Notes: generated from the sequence alone by a model not told the origin. Counted from the stretch's first letter, positions 8,178-17,313 are shown. The stretch is DNA of 64,000 nucleotides from Salinisphaera sp049568105 (GCF_049568105.1 NZ_CP145335.1:2232001-2296000), one strand, 5' to 3'. Translations and numbers: made by a program.

Positions 8178-8882
8178 ATGCAACACTATATTTTCTTCGA
8201 TCTCGACGGGACGTTGAGCGATACCCACGCGCTGGCCCGGGCCACCTGGCTAGAAATCCTGCGCCCTTATGGGGTGGATGTGGATATCGATGTGTACCGG
8301 AAGTCGATCCACGCACGCGATCGCGACGATATCTTCCAGGATTTGGTGCCGTCGCTCGACGCCGAGGCGCGTCAGCGGTTAAGCCAATTGGAACGGGACC
8401 AATACTATCGCCGCCTACGTAGCACCGGGCCGTTACCGTCTCTGCGGAATTTCATCTCCGAAGCACGCGAAGCAGGTTTTTGCTTGGTGCTCGTAACCAA
8501 CTCTCCGCGCTATGACGCAGAAATTTCGCTCGACCCGCTGGGTCTAGACGATATATTCAGCGAAACAGTCTTCTCGGACGATCCCGACGTCGCCGCCATG
8601 AAGCCGGACCCTTGCCCCTATCGCGTAGCATTATCGCGTCTAGGCATAGAGCCGCATCAGGTGATCGCTTTCGAGGATTCCTGTGAAGGCATGACAGCGG
8701 CCACCGCCGCCGGCATATCGACAATCGGGCTCGTCACCACCGAAAGCCCGGCCAACCTTCGAGACGCCGGGGCCTGTCTGCTCGTCGGCGACTACTCCGA
8801 TAACGCCTTGGATGACCTCTTGAAAGATCCGAGCTCTCTTACGTCGTGCTCGCATTCCCAGGCGACAGGTCTTGAATTGTAA
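8178..8882 (+). CDS. HAD-family phosphatase, beta-phosphoglucomutase/phosphatase-like
   Basis: 234 residues. HAD motif I is FDLDGTLSDT (D8, D10), motif II is VLVTNSPR, motif III is the lysine in MKPDP, and motif IV is FEDSCEGMTAA. The cap is the small helical type between motifs I and II, as in sugar-phosphate phosphatases and phosphoglycolate phosphatases. The substrate cannot be told from sequence. The gene is monocistronic as far as can be seen, with the formamidase remnant just upstream. Confidence 0.85.
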   Translation: MQHYIFFDLDGTLSDTHALARATWLEILRPYGVDVDIDVYRKSIHARDRDDIFQDLVPSLDAEARQRLSQLERDQYYRRLRSTGPLPSLRNFISEAREAGFCLVLVTNSPRYDAEISLDPLGLDDIFSETVFSDDPDVAAMKPDPCPYRVALSRLGIEPHQVIAFEDSCEGMTAATAAGISTIGLVTTESPANLRDAGACLLVGDYSDNALDDLLKDPSSLTSCSHSQATGLEL

Positions 8883-9172
8883 TTTTTATCCGACAGAACA
8901 CGACCTAACCCGGGTTTTAACCGCCCTGCAAGAGCCGGGTATGTTGGTTTCGCTCTGGCGCTACTAGAGCCCGCTTTTGTCGCGCGCTAGACTCAGCGCT
9001 ATTCGCTTGGCGGGACGCGATATCGACTCAATAGCGCCTAATCAAAACAGAATCGTGCGCGATAACCACTTGCGCCCGGCTTTGGACTGTCTCGCAGCAC
9101 GGATCTTTTCGCAGCTGTTCGCCTGTTTCGAGGCATAAGCTGTCGGCGCTAGGCACTTTGAATCCCTCGCAA

Positions 9173-9202
9173 TAAAAAACGCCCGGCGCACTGCCGGGCG
9201 TT
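9173..9202 (-). terminator. Rho-independent terminator of the PNPOx-type stress gene
   Basis: A 10-bp stem (AACGCCCGGC/GCCGGGCGTT) with a 5-base loop. Read on the minus strand it is followed by a run of T (TTTTTTATT), 25 bp past the stop of the gene ending at 9227. Confidence 0.88.
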
Positions 9203-9226
9203 GATCTATGCGTACGGCCTCAAGAA

Positions 9227-9715
9227 TCAGCCGCCGAATTTCTCGTTCTCGCCGATGTTCGGCGTCTTGTCGCTTTTGACGTTGGCTTTAGCGACTTCAT
9301 AGAGCTGGAATACTTTGCTTTCCTTGGCCGCCCAGTGTTCGCCCATTTCGATGTCGATTTCCAGCATGACGACGTCCGGATCTTCTTTTTCCGGCAACCA
9401 GGCCGCGACCTCGGAACTCCAGTATCGGTCGATAATGTTCTGGTCGTTGGTGATACGCGCTCTGCCCGACATCGAGACATAAACGCCTTCTTCCTGGTCG
9501 GAGAACGTTAGGCAGACTTCGCTATCGCCCTGCTGGGCCTCGATCACTTTTTCTGCGCTGCGACGGGTGTAGAACCAGATCGTGCCGTCGTATTCACTCT
9601 GGACCAGATGCATGGGTCGTGCACGCGGCACGCCATCGTCTTGCGTGACGAGCATCCCGACCTTGATGTCTTTGATCAGGTTCCAGATTTTTTGCTTGTG
9701 TTCCGGGCTAGACAT
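9227..9715 (-). CDS. Pyridoxamine 5'-phosphate oxidase-like general stress protein (GSP26 type)
   Basis: 162 residues from ATG 9715 (MSSPEHKQKIWNLIKDIKVG). The flavin-binding split barrel is evident: MLVTQDDGVPRARPM, then DGTIWFYTRRSAEKV, EVCLTFSD and YVSMSGRARI. Such proteins bind FMN or FAD and are stress-linked, but their substrates are poorly known. The C-terminal region has WPKxx-type acidic strands (MLEIDIEMGEHWAAK). It is acidic overall, in line with a salt-adapted host. It ends at a strong terminator. Confidence 0.88.
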   Translation of the reverse strand: MSSPEHKQKIWNLIKDIKVGMLVTQDDGVPRARPMHLVQSEYDGTIWFYTRRSAEKVIEAQQGDSEVCLTFSDQEEGVYVSMSGRARITNDQNIIDRYWSSEVAAWLPEKEDPDVVMLEIDIEMGEHWAAKESKVFQLYEVAKANVKSDKTPNIGENEKFGG

Positions 9716-10277
9716 AATCTTGCAATCCTTTGAGTGCAGTTGAAGTTGGATTGATCCCGGCTGAGGACCGGCCGGTGGATATGACGTGTTGTTGCCATGC
9801 CTGACCAAGCCAGGCGCAAACCGGAATTAACCGGCTGAGCGCGATGGCCCGTAACAACAGGGGACCAAGCCACGGTTTTTCAGGTATTTGCGAGCGCCCC
9901 GAAAGACTCACAGGTTCGTTCGGGCTCGCCGGGTATCTCGCGAACGTCGCCACGCTTCGAGCGGGTAGACGACCTGCCCTTTGGGCCAGAGCCGACAACG
10001 CAGAACGATCCCGGTATAGCAGCAACGCGATCGTCGTGATTGCCGCGCTACCATGCCGCTCGGTGTTCTCGGTAGCACGCTGACAATCGACACCCTGCCA
10101 CATACGGCCCGGTGTGGTACGCCAGATGCAGATTTTTCCAGGAAAACAACGAGGCGACTTGAGCTTCGGCCTCCACGATTACGCTACGTGCGTCTACCGT
10201 ATTGGCCGCTGGGTGCTCGCAGAACGAGCGCAGTATGAACGGCATGGCGCCCGAATCAGCCGGCAACATCAGCTAAT
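9716..10277. other. Intergenic, no gene recognised
   Basis: About 560 bp with several short overlapping frames on both strands, none with a plausible start, family motif or codon pattern. Probably the leader of the stress gene plus decayed DNA next to an IS remnant. Confidence 0.35.
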
Positions 10278-10633
10278 GAAAAAACGCCGTGGACATAGCG
10301 ATCGAGCGACGACAGCCGCCGTCTGGACGGATCCATCCCACCAATCACGGGCCGGCCTATATCGCTGCTTCTTATCAGAAGCGACTACAAAAACAGGGCA
10401 TGATCTCGAGCATGTCCCGGCGTGGTGACTACTGAGATAACGCGGTGGCAGAACGCTTCTTTGCCACGCTCAACTTCGAGCGGATGGATCGCCCGCGGTT
10501 CGAATTACGGCGGGCCGATCGTACCGTTATTTTCGAACACATCGAGACGTTCTATAACCGCCAGCGGCCGCATCAGACGCTCGGCTATCGAACGCCGCTG
10601 GACGTCGAACAGGCGTCCGGATCGGACGCTTAA
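10278..10633 (+). pseudogene. IS3-family transposase (orfB) C-terminal remnant
   Basis: Reading through one stop, the frame gives a typical IS3 DDE transposase end: IERRQPPSGRIHPTNHGPAY, SMSRRGDY-stop-DNAVAERF, and FYNRQRPHQTLGYRTP. In active members the first stretch reads H(H/T)(S/T)DRG; here the catalytic Asp is Asn, and the W codon of GDCWDNA is TGA (10432-10434). The N-terminal half, orfA and both ends are missing, so it is a dead fragment. Confidence 0.85.
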
Positions 10634-10736
10634 CTCGGCTGTTCGTGATAACCGGACCAGCTCAGACAGAACAGGTCTTCCCGCGGCTCCTCCTACGAGC
10701 AAATCAAAACTCGGCCGCCCTTCCCCTTGAAACGAC

Positions 10737-11642
10737 TCAATCGAGATACGGGGCCAACACCCCTTCGAGCCAGTCCATGAACGCCCGAACACGTTGCGAC
10801 AGATGCCGCCGATGGGCGACCACGAGAAAAGCGGCTAGAGGCTCCGGGCGCAGGTTCGGCAGAACTTCGACGAGCGCGCCGCGTTCGATATGCGGCGCGA
10901 GCGCGGAATATCCGGCCTGCATCAGCCCCATGCCGGCCAGCCCGGCGGCATGATAGGTCTGTACATTGTTGACGTGCATCGCGCCCGCCAACGGAAGCGC
11001 GGCATAGCCATTGCCGTATGGATACTCCCATCCGGTGGGCCTCGCGCCCAGTGTGCGCGTGTAGTGGATCATCTGGTGCCCCTGGCGGCGCAGGTCTTCC
11101 AGCGTATGCGGCGTGCCGTAGCGGGCTAGATAGCTCGGGCTCGCGGCATTGATCATTCGCAGTTTGCCGAGCGGTCGAGCGACAAGCGTTTCGTCGACGA
11201 TCGGGCCGAGTCGGATGATGCAGTCGAACCCTTCCTGGACGAGATCGACACGCCGATCCGTGCTGGACAGTTCCAGTTCCAACCCGGGATGCTCGGCCAT
11301 GAGCCCCGGCAACGCGGGGACCACGACGCTCTGGGCCAGTTCCGTCGGCATATCAACACGTAACCGCCCCCGAAGTGGCGCACCGTCGCTGGCGAACATG
11401 GATCGTAGTTCCTGCGCCTCGCACAGCAGATCGCATGCACGCGAATAGAAAACGCGGCCGTCCGCCGTGAGCTGGACACTTCGCGTGGTGCGATGCAGGA
11501 GCCTAGCGCCCAGATCCTGCTCGAGCCGGCGGACCACGGCAGAGGCACGCCCTTTCTGAATACCCAGGCTTTCGGCCGCCCGCGTGAAGCTCGACATCTC
11601 GGCAACACGGACGAAGATCAAAACCGGTTCGAGGTTTTGCAT
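10737..11642 (-). CDS. LysR-family transcriptional regulator
   Basis: 301 residues from ATG 11642 (MQNLEPVLIFVRVAEMSSFT). The winged helix-turn-helix covers residues 1-60 (AAESLGIQKGRASAVVRRLE). The periplasmic-binding-type effector domain follows, ending VRAFMDWLEGVLAPYLD. The gene is divergent from the flavodoxin-like gene at 11760 with a 117-bp shared promoter region, the usual layout of a LysR protein and its target. The inducer is unknown; quinones or electrophiles would fit the neighbour, by analogy only. Confidence 0.92.
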   Translation of the reverse strand: MQNLEPVLIFVRVAEMSSFTRAAESLGIQKGRASAVVRRLEQDLGARLLHRTTRSVQLTADGRVFYSRACDLLCEAQELRSMFASDGAPLRGRLRVDMPTELAQSVVVPALPGLMAEHPGLELELSSTDRRVDLVQEGFDCIIRLGPIVDETLVARPLGKLRMINAASPSYLARYGTPHTLEDLRRQGHQMIHYTRTLGARPTGWEYPYGNGYAALPLAGAMHVNNVQTYHAAGLAGMGLMQAGYSALAPHIERGALVEVLPNLRPEPLAAFLVVAHRRHLSQRVRAFMDWLEGVLAPYLD

Positions 11643-11759
11643 TGTTTTCTTTCGGAACAACAGTGCGTTCTTTATAGCACTATTTATTACCCGGCTCGCA
11701 CTCAATAAATTGGCTTCCCGGTCGCCCACGACGGGTAATTCACATCACAGGAAGCCACC
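11643..11759. promoter_or_regulatory. Divergent promoter region of the LysR/flavodoxin pair
   Basis: A 117-bp region, AT-rich at 11669-11712. ATAGCACTAT (11676-11685) is a near-palindrome in the stretch where a LysR protein would bind. Exact promoter elements are not clear. Confidence 0.4.
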
Positions 11760-12341
11760 ATGACCCAACCCCCATCTACCGCTCGAACGGTAGTCGTTTA
11801 CCACTCCGGCACCGGGCATACCGAGCGCATGGCCACCGCTATCGCCGACGGCGCCGACGCGGTACTGCTGGCGATCGATGCCGAGGGGAATCTGGCCGAA
11901 CAGGCCTGGGAAACCCTCTCCGATGCCGACGCGATACTGTTCGGCTCGCCGACCTACATGGGCGGACCGAGCTGGCAGTTCAAGAAGTTCGCGGACACAT
12001 CGTCCAAGATCTGGTTCGAAGGCGGCTGGCAGAACAAGATCTTCGGCGGCTTCACGAATAGCGCGAGCCTCAACGGCGACAAGCTCAATACGCTGGAATA
12101 CTTCTTTCTGCTCGCCGGCCAGCACGGCGGCCTCTGGGTAAGCATGGATATCAAGCCGGCGAACATGAAAACCTCGAGGCGCGACGACCTGAATCGCATG
12201 GGCGCCTACATCGCGCCAATGGCGCAAACACCCGCCGATGCCTCGCCCGAGGAGATGTCGCCCGGGGATCTCGAGACGGCACGCCGGTACGGGGCGCGCG
12301 TAGCCGCGTTCGCCGGGCAGTTCCGGTCGGGCCGCTCTTAA
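11760..12341 (+). CDS. Flavodoxin-fold NAD(P)H:quinone oxidoreductase (WrbA-like)
   Basis: 193 residues. The FMN phosphate loop is YHSGTGHTERMA (residues 14-25). FGSPTYMGGPSWQFKKF and the second loop FTNSASLNGDKL match the WrbA/flavodoxin-2 group, which reduce quinones by two electrons and limit oxidative stress. Start ATG 11760 follows AGGAAGCC. Regulation by the divergent LysR gene is inferred from layout. Confidence 0.87.
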   Translation: MTQPPSTARTVVVYHSGTGHTERMATAIADGADAVLLAIDAEGNLAEQAWETLSDADAILFGSPTYMGGPSWQFKKFADTSSKIWFEGGWQNKIFGGFTNSASLNGDKLNTLEYFFLLAGQHGGLWVSMDIKPANMKTSRRDDLNRMGAYIAPMAQTPADASPEEMSPGDLETARRYGARVAAFAGQFRSGRS

Positions 12342-12511
12342 TGATAATCGGAATAAGCGGAGCCGCTCGGTTTAGCCCTATTCTCGGTTGCGCCCCCATT
12401 CTCCGGCGACCAACGCGAACTTCTTGTCCTGAGGCAATCGGTCGTCGCTGCCGTGCGCGCCCGGCATAACGGCATCTCGCGTCGGGGGGCGGTTGTGCTG
12501 ATGGCCGATCG

Positions 12512-13933
12512 CTAATAGTCCACGAACGGCTCGCCATAGCCACCGGCCGCCATCGCTGGCAGGTGCTCGATCACGTCGTGCATGATTTCCAGATGACGAT
12601 GGCATTCCTCGCGGCTGGCGGTGCCGCCCAGGCATATGCGTACCGCTTCCGGCGCCGGCGCGCGCATGGCAAACGCATCGGACACCACCGCGGCGATGCC
12701 GTGTTGTTGCAGGCGCGTGGCCAGCTCGATCCGGTTCCAGGGGGCCGGCACGGGTAGCCACAGATGGAACGCTTCCAGCTGGCTCTGGTATTCGATACCG
12801 CGCAGCACGCGTGCCGCCAATGCCTGCCGAGCCATGGATTCTTCGCGGATCGCGCGGGTCGCGGCGCGTACCGTGCCATCCTCGATCCAGCGCGTGGCCA
12901 GATAGATCATCGCCGGGTTGGCCATCACCGACAGCGTCGCCAGCGTTGACGACACCCGCGCGGTATAGCGGACATTCGGGGTGACGAGATAGCCGATACG
13001 CAGACCAGCGCCCAGCACCTTGGACAGACCGGCGACATAAAACGTCAGCTCCGGCGCATGGGTGGCGATCGGCGCCAGCCGCTGTTTCGGCAGGCAGCCG
13101 TAGGGGTCGTCCTCGATAATCGGCACGCCGTAGCGCAGAGCGATTTCGGCGATGGCCGCCCGGCGTTCGGCGGACAGCGTGGCAGTGGTCGGGTTGTTGA
13201 GCGTGGGGTTGATATACAACGCCTTGGGCGGATCGGCTGCGCACAGCGCGGCAAAGGCGTCCGGGTCGAGCCCGTCGCGGTCGGCCGGCAATGCCGCCGG
13301 GCGAATCCCCAGATGTGCCGCGATGCCCTTGATACCGGGATAGCTGATCGCTTCACAGGCCAAGCTATCCCCGGCCCGCAGCAGCGAGGCACACAAGCCC
13401 AGCAGCGCACTATGCGCGCCCGGGCAGACCAGGATGTTGGCGGCATCGGCCCGCGGCAGACGCTGAGCCATCCACAGCGCGCCCGCTTCGCGGTCACGCT
13501 GCGTACCGCCGAATTCCTGATAGCGCAGCAGATCGTAGACATCATTGCCCGAGCCCAGACTGGCGAAACCTTCGCGCAGTCGCGCTCGCAACGCAGGCGA
13601 GCGCGGCTCCGGCGGCATATTCATGCGCATGTCGATTGGCCCGACCGTGCTTGCCGAACGGACCGGGTCGCTTCTGATCTCGCCGCGCACATAGCTGCCA
13701 CTACCGGGGCGGCCAGCGATGAGCCCGCGTTCCGCGGCTTCGGCATAGCCGCGCGCGGCGGTACTGAAATTCACCCCCAGCGCACGGGAGAGCGCGCGTA
13801 GGGGCGGCAATTTCTGCTCGGCACGCAAACGTCCCGCCTGAATATCGTCAGCGATCGCATCGGCGATCGCATGGTAAGTCGGCCGATCGCTTGCCGTAAT
13901 CACCGCGCACCAACGGCTCATATGGTTGTTCAT
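12512..13933 (-). CDS. MocR-type regulator (GntR wHTH fused to PLP aminotransferase fold)
   Basis: 473 residues from ATG 13933, preceded by GAGGG at 5-base spacing; an ATG four codons in is possible. A GntR winged helix-turn-helix occupies residues ~17-85 (LRALSRALGVNFSTAARGYA). A fold-type I aminotransferase domain follows: NPTLNNPTT binding loop, IIEDDPYG (PLP-contact Asp ~275), and AGLSKVLGAGLR with the PLP Schiff-base lysine K305. MocR proteins sense an amine or PLP adduct and regulate a neighbouring gene. Here the neighbour is the divergent nitrilase cluster 256 bp away, and the shared region holds three matched 9-bp sites. Control of the cluster is an inference. Confidence 0.93.
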   Translation of the reverse strand: MNNHMSRWCAVITASDRPTYHAIADAIADDIQAGRLRAEQKLPPLRALSRALGVNFSTAARGYAEAAERGLIAGRPGSGSYVRGEIRSDPVRSASTVGPIDMRMNMPPEPRSPALRARLREGFASLGSGNDVYDLLRYQEFGGTQRDREAGALWMAQRLPRADAANILVCPGAHSALLGLCASLLRAGDSLACEAISYPGIKGIAAHLGIRPAALPADRDGLDPDAFAALCAADPPKALYINPTLNNPTTATLSAERRAAIAEIALRYGVPIIEDDPYGCLPKQRLAPIATHAPELTFYVAGLSKVLGAGLRIGYLVTPNVRYTARVSSTLATLSVMANPAMIYLATRWIEDGTVRAATRAIREESMARQALAARVLRGIEYQSQLEAFHLWLPVPAPWNRIELATRLQQHGIAAVVSDAFAMRAPAPEAVRICLGGTASREECHRHLEIMHDVIEHLPAMAAGGYGEPFVDY

Positions 13934-14069
13934 TGCTGCCCTCGGATTGTGCGCTGCGCCTGTCGTTCGCCAGCGTGGTGCGTAATCGCCGCAGCGGATC
14001 GCGGCTGTTGCAAATACTTGCAAAAAAAGTGGGGCCGCGCGCAGGCAAACGCTAGCACAGTTTTCGCAT

Positions 14070-14109
14070 AAATGATCGCCAAATGATCGCATTTTAGAAC
14101 CGATCATTT
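14070..14109. promoter_or_regulatory. Triple 9-bp element between MocR gene and Nit1C cluster
   Basis: AAATGATCG occurs at 14070-14078 and 14081-14089, start-to-start 11 bp, so on the same helix face. Its exact inverse CGATCATTT is at 14101-14109. Two direct sites plus one inverted site fit MocR operators, where direct and inverted half-sites bind a head-to-tail dimer. It lies midway between the two divergent start codons. Confidence 0.6.
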
Positions 14110-14189
14110 GGCACAGGCGTTGCAACACTCTTGCTGACCGACGCCGATGCGTCGGCCTGCGACATGCCGAATCAACCGGAGACAACGCG

Positions 14190-14672
14190 ATGCCTGAAGT
14201 CACGACAGCGAAAGTTCAGAAAGGCGATTATTTCGTCGACTACGAAGATAAGCTCTTCGAGGACGTACAGGCCGAACCCGGCGAGAAGGCGCTGGTGACG
14301 TTTCATACCGTTGCCTTCGAGGGTTCGATTGGCCTGGTCAATATGCTTCAGGCCAAACGTCTGCTGCGCAAGGGGTTCGAAACCACCATCCTGCTCTACG
14401 GCCCGGGCGTGACACTGGGCGTACAGCGTGGCTTCCCCACCATTGGCGACGAAGCTTTTCCGGGCCACCAGAACTACGAAAACCAACTCAAGGCGTTCAT
14501 GGACGAAGGCGGCAAGGTCTATGCCTGTCGGTTCGCCTTGCAGGCGCTCTACGGCCACGGCGAGCCAGCCCTGGTGGACGGTATTCAGCCGATCAGCCCG
14601 CTCGATGTGCTCGATATCCAGCTGATCGCGCGCCGCGACAACGCCTATGTCGTGTCCACCTGGACGATGTAG
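14190..14672 (+). CDS. nitB: MSMEG_0572/Sll0783-family nitrogen-starvation protein (Nit1C)
   Basis: 160 residues, first gene of the Nit1C cluster. It belongs to the small conserved family always found with the Nit1 nitrilase cluster (for example Sll0783 of cyanobacteria). Visible features are VTFHTVAFEGSIGLVNMLQA, GFETTILLYGPGVTLGVQRG, and ACRFALQALYGHGEPALVDG; the fold resembles DsrE-like proteins, a guess from the pattern of strands. No enzymatic activity is established. A good Shine-Dalgarno (GGAGA) precedes the ATG. The stop is 13 bases before the nitrilase start. Confidence 0.88.
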   Translation: MPEVTTAKVQKGDYFVDYEDKLFEDVQAEPGEKALVTFHTVAFEGSIGLVNMLQAKRLLRKGFETTILLYGPGVTLGVQRGFPTIGDEAFPGHQNYENQLKAFMDEGGKVYACRFALQALYGHGEPALVDGIQPISPLDVLDIQLIARRDNAYVVSTWTM

Positions 14673-14685
14673 CGCCAGTATCACG

Positions 14686-15726
14686 ATGACTGTGCCACGA
14701 GCCGTGAAGGTCGCCGCCGTTCAATTGCAACCGGTGCTCGATAGTGCCGATGGCACCGTCGCGCGGGTGCTCGACGAAATTGCCGCAGTCGCGGCCGGGG
14801 GCGCACAGCTGGTGGTCTTCCCGGAGACCGCCGTGCCCTATTACCCGTATTGGTCGTTCGTCATGGCGCCCATGGCCATGGGTGAACGGCATCGAACACT
14901 TTATGCCCATGCGCCGAGCGTACCCGGCCCGGTCACCGATGCCGTGGCCGCAGCGGCGCGTGCGCACGAGATCGTGGTGGTGCTCGGCATCAACGAACGC
15001 GATCACGGCACGCTCTACAACTGCCAACTGGTGTTCGACAGTAACGGCGAGATCGTGCTCAAGCGTCGCAAGATCACGCCCACCTATCACGAGCGCATGG
15101 TTTGGGGTCAGGGCGACGCCTCGGGCCTGCGGGCGGTGGATACCGCGGCCGGCCGTCTCGGCGCGCTGGCCTGTTGGGAGCACTACAACCCGCTCGCCCG
15201 CTACGCGCTCATGGCCGACCAGGAACAGATTCACTGCAGCCAGTTTCCCGGCTCTCTGGTGGGCCCGATCTTTGCCGAACAACAGGAAGTCACGCTGCGC
15301 CATCACGCGCTCGAAGCGGGCTGTTTCGTGGTCAATGCCACGGCCTGGCTCGATGCCGACCAGATCGAGAGCGTGACCGCCGACCCGGCACTACAGAAAG
15401 GCCTGTCCGGCGGGTGCTATACCGCCATCATCGCCCCTGACGGCTCGCATGTGGTGGCGCCGCTACGCGATGGCCCGGGCCGGCTGATCGCCGACATCGA
15501 CCTGGATCTGATCACCAAGCGCAAGCGGATGATGGATTCGGTCGGCCATTACGCCCGCCCCGAGTTGTTGTCGCTGCATATCGACCGGCGCAGCCACGCG
15601 CCCTTGCACCCTAGCCCTGCGCTGGCTGCCACCACACCCCCAGCCGAACCCGAGGATTCCGATCATGTCGAAACCGAGCCGAACGCTGCTTACCGAGATG
15701 CAATCACTCGGCCTTCGACTGGCTGA
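14686..15726 (+). CDS. nitC: Nit1 (Nit6803-type) nitrilase
   Basis: 346 residues from ATG 14686. The carbon-nitrogen hydrolase triad is complete: E47 in VVFPETAVPYYPYW, K129 in KRRKITPTYHERMVWG, and C163 in GALACWEHYNPLARY. The ACWEH and PYYPYW motifs are those of Nit6803-type enzymes, which hydrolyse nitriles. The Nit1C cluster has been linked to growth on cyanide in other bacteria. The C-terminal tail (~30 residues, Pro/Glu-rich) extends beyond the catalytic fold and overlaps the next gene by 62 bases, so it may exist for coding overlap only. The Shine-Dalgarno is weak, suggesting coupling to nitB. Confidence 0.95.
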   Translation: MTVPRAVKVAAVQLQPVLDSADGTVARVLDEIAAVAAGGAQLVVFPETAVPYYPYWSFVMAPMAMGERHRTLYAHAPSVPGPVTDAVAAAARAHEIVVVLGINERDHGTLYNCQLVFDSNGEIVLKRRKITPTYHERMVWGQGDASGLRAVDTAAGRLGALACWEHYNPLARYALMADQEQIHCSQFPGSLVGPIFAEQQEVTLRHHALEAGCFVVNATAWLDADQIESVTADPALQKGLSGGCYTAIIAPDGSHVVAPLRDGPGRLIADIDLDLITKRKRMMDSVGHYARPELLSLHIDRRSHAPLHPSPALAATTPPAEPEDSDHVETEPNAAYRDAITRPSTG

Positions 15727-16759
15727 CCCGAGCCAGGGCGCGCCCAGCCGCCGTGGCGGTGCCGGACCGTCGGACCACAAGGCAGTGACCATCGACGGCC
15801 ACACCGTGATGGTGCCCGTGCATACCGGCCATTCGAAACGCTCGCCGTTCGCGACCGATAGTCAGGGGCGGCTGACCCGAGACGGCAAGCCGGTCACCAC
15901 CATCGGCTTTGCTCCGCAGCCGCGTTTCTATGGCCGGCAAACCGCCGACGGTATTCCCTACTGGAAGATCGCCCAGCTGCATTCCAGCGACGTGCTGGCA
16001 ACAACCGTGCTCCAGACCTGCGTGCGCTATGGGCGACGATCGACCTCCTGTCAGTTCTGCGCTATCGGCCAATCGCTGGCCGACGGGCGCACCATCAATC
16101 GCAAGACGCCGGCGCAGCTGGCCGAAGTGGCCCGTGCCGCGGTCGAGCTCGATGGCGTGACCCATATGGTGATGACCACCGGCACGCCCAACTTCACCGA
16201 TCGCGGTGCCGCGATTCTGTGCGAAAGCGCGGTCGCCGTACGCGCGGCCGTCGATCTGCCGATCCAGGCGCAATGTGAACCGCCGGACGATCCGGTCTGG
16301 TTCGAACGGCTCAAGGATGCGGGCGTGGATTCGCTGGGCATGCATCTGGAAGCGGTCACCCCCGCGGTGCGCGAGCGCATCATGCCGGGCAAGGCCGAGG
16401 TCACGCCCGACGCCTATCTGCGCGCCTTCGAGCAGGCGGTGGCCGTCTTCGGCCGCGGCCAGGTATCGACCTATATCCTGGCCGGGCTGGGCGATAGTCG
16501 TGAAGCGATCATCGACATGAGCCGCGCGCTCATCGAGCGCGGCGTCTATCCGTTCGTGGTGCCGTTCGTACCCATTACCGGCACGCCGCTGGAACATCAT
16601 GCCGCCCCCAGCGCGGCATTCATGCAATCGCTACTCGAACCGATCGGCGAAATGCTCGTGGCCGCCGGCATGCGTTCGGCCGATATCAAGGCCGGCTGCG
16701 GACGTTGCGGGGCCTGCTCGTCGCTATCGGCGTTCGAGCGCAGCGCGGAGATCGCCTGA
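15665..16759 (+). CDS. nitD: Radical SAM protein of the MSMEG_0568 family (Nit1C)
   Basis: 364 residues. A central radical SAM barrel carries a cluster-binding cysteine set C119, C129 and C132 (TCVRYGRRSTSCQFCAIG), spaced CX9CX2C. This is wider than the classical CX3CX2C. A C-terminal group CGRCGAC may hold a second metal or cluster. IQAQCEPPDD and SLGMHLEAVTPAVRERIMPG fit the barrel. Its substrate is unknown; the family is specific to Nit1C clusters. A GAGG precedes the ATG, and the start lies 62 bases inside nitC. Confidence 0.93.
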   Translation: MSKPSRTLLTEMQSLGLRLADPSQGAPSRRGGAGPSDHKAVTIDGHTVMVPVHTGHSKRSPFATDSQGRLTRDGKPVTTIGFAPQPRFYGRQTADGIPYWKIAQLHSSDVLATTVLQTCVRYGRRSTSCQFCAIGQSLADGRTINRKTPAQLAEVARAAVELDGVTHMVMTTGTPNFTDRGAAILCESAVAVRAAVDLPIQAQCEPPDDPVWFERLKDAGVDSLGMHLEAVTPAVRERIMPGKAEVTPDAYLRAFEQAVAVFGRGQVSTYILAGLGDSREAIIDMSRALIERGVYPFVVPFVPITGTPLEHHAAPSAAFMQSLLEPIGEMLVAAGMRSADIKAGCGRCGACSSLSAFERSAEIA

Positions 16760-17313
16760 TGCTGCTCGACGGCGACGACTATAAGACGGCAGCCTTCGTG
16801 CCGGCGGCATACAGCGTCAAACGCGCCGACCGCGGCTGGGAGATCCGCGCCGCGCAGCGGTTGCGCAAACAGGTGTTCTGCGACGAACAGAAACTGTTCG
16901 CACACACCGATCGCGACGCCATCGATGCGATCGCCATGCCGATCGTGGCGCTGTCGTGGAATGCGGGCATACCCGAGCAGGTCGTGGGGACGGTGCGTAT
17001 TCATGCCGACGGCGACGGCCTCTGGCACGGATCGCGTCTGGCCGTGGCCCGCGGTTTTCGGCGCATGGCCGGGCTCGGCCGCGAACTCGTTCGGGTCGCC
17101 GTCGGTAGCGCCCATGCGCATGGCTGTCGTCGGTTCACGGCTACCGTGCAAACGGCCAACGTGACCTTTTTCGAATCGTTGCATTGGCAGGTGCTCGAAC
17201 AGGTCAGCGTCTGCGGCGCGCCGCATGCGCTCATGCAAGCCGATCTGGCCTGGTACCCGCCCTGCGAACCGGATGAATGCGCGGTGATCACGCCGCGCCG
17301 GGTAGCCGCATGA
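16759..17313 (+). CDS. nitE: GNAT acetyltransferase of the MSMEG_0567/Sll0786 family (Nit1C)
   Basis: 184 residues from ATG 16759, which overlaps the nitD stop (TGATG) by one base. The GNAT fold is visible: RKQVFCDEQKLF near residue 39, VVGTVRIHADGDGLWHGSRL, then RRMAGLGRELVRVAVG (acetyl-CoA loop) and FFESLHWQVLEQV. The acetyl acceptor is unknown. An upstream frame of 18 codons exists but would lie deep inside nitD. The position between nitD and nitF matches other Nit1C clusters. Confidence 0.9.
   Translation: MLLDGDDYKTAAFVPAAYSVKRADRGWEIRAAQRLRKQVFCDEQKLFAHTDRDAIDAIAMPIVALSWNAGIPEQVVGTVRIHADGDGLWHGSRLAVARGFRRMAGLGRELVRVAVGSAHAHGCRRFTATVQTANVTFFESLHWQVLEQVSVCGAPHALMQADLAWYPPCEPDECAVITPRRVAA

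Noticed and set aside
7828..8217. 129-codon frame beginning MHTQGLSKNETISL
   Set aside because: Only the first ~46 residues are homologous to formamidase; the rest is unrelated, so it is listed as a pseudogene fragment.
10114..10428. Frame of 104 codons next to the IS3 remnant
   Set aside because: The reading frame that matches IS3 transposase is another one; this frame is a shadow.
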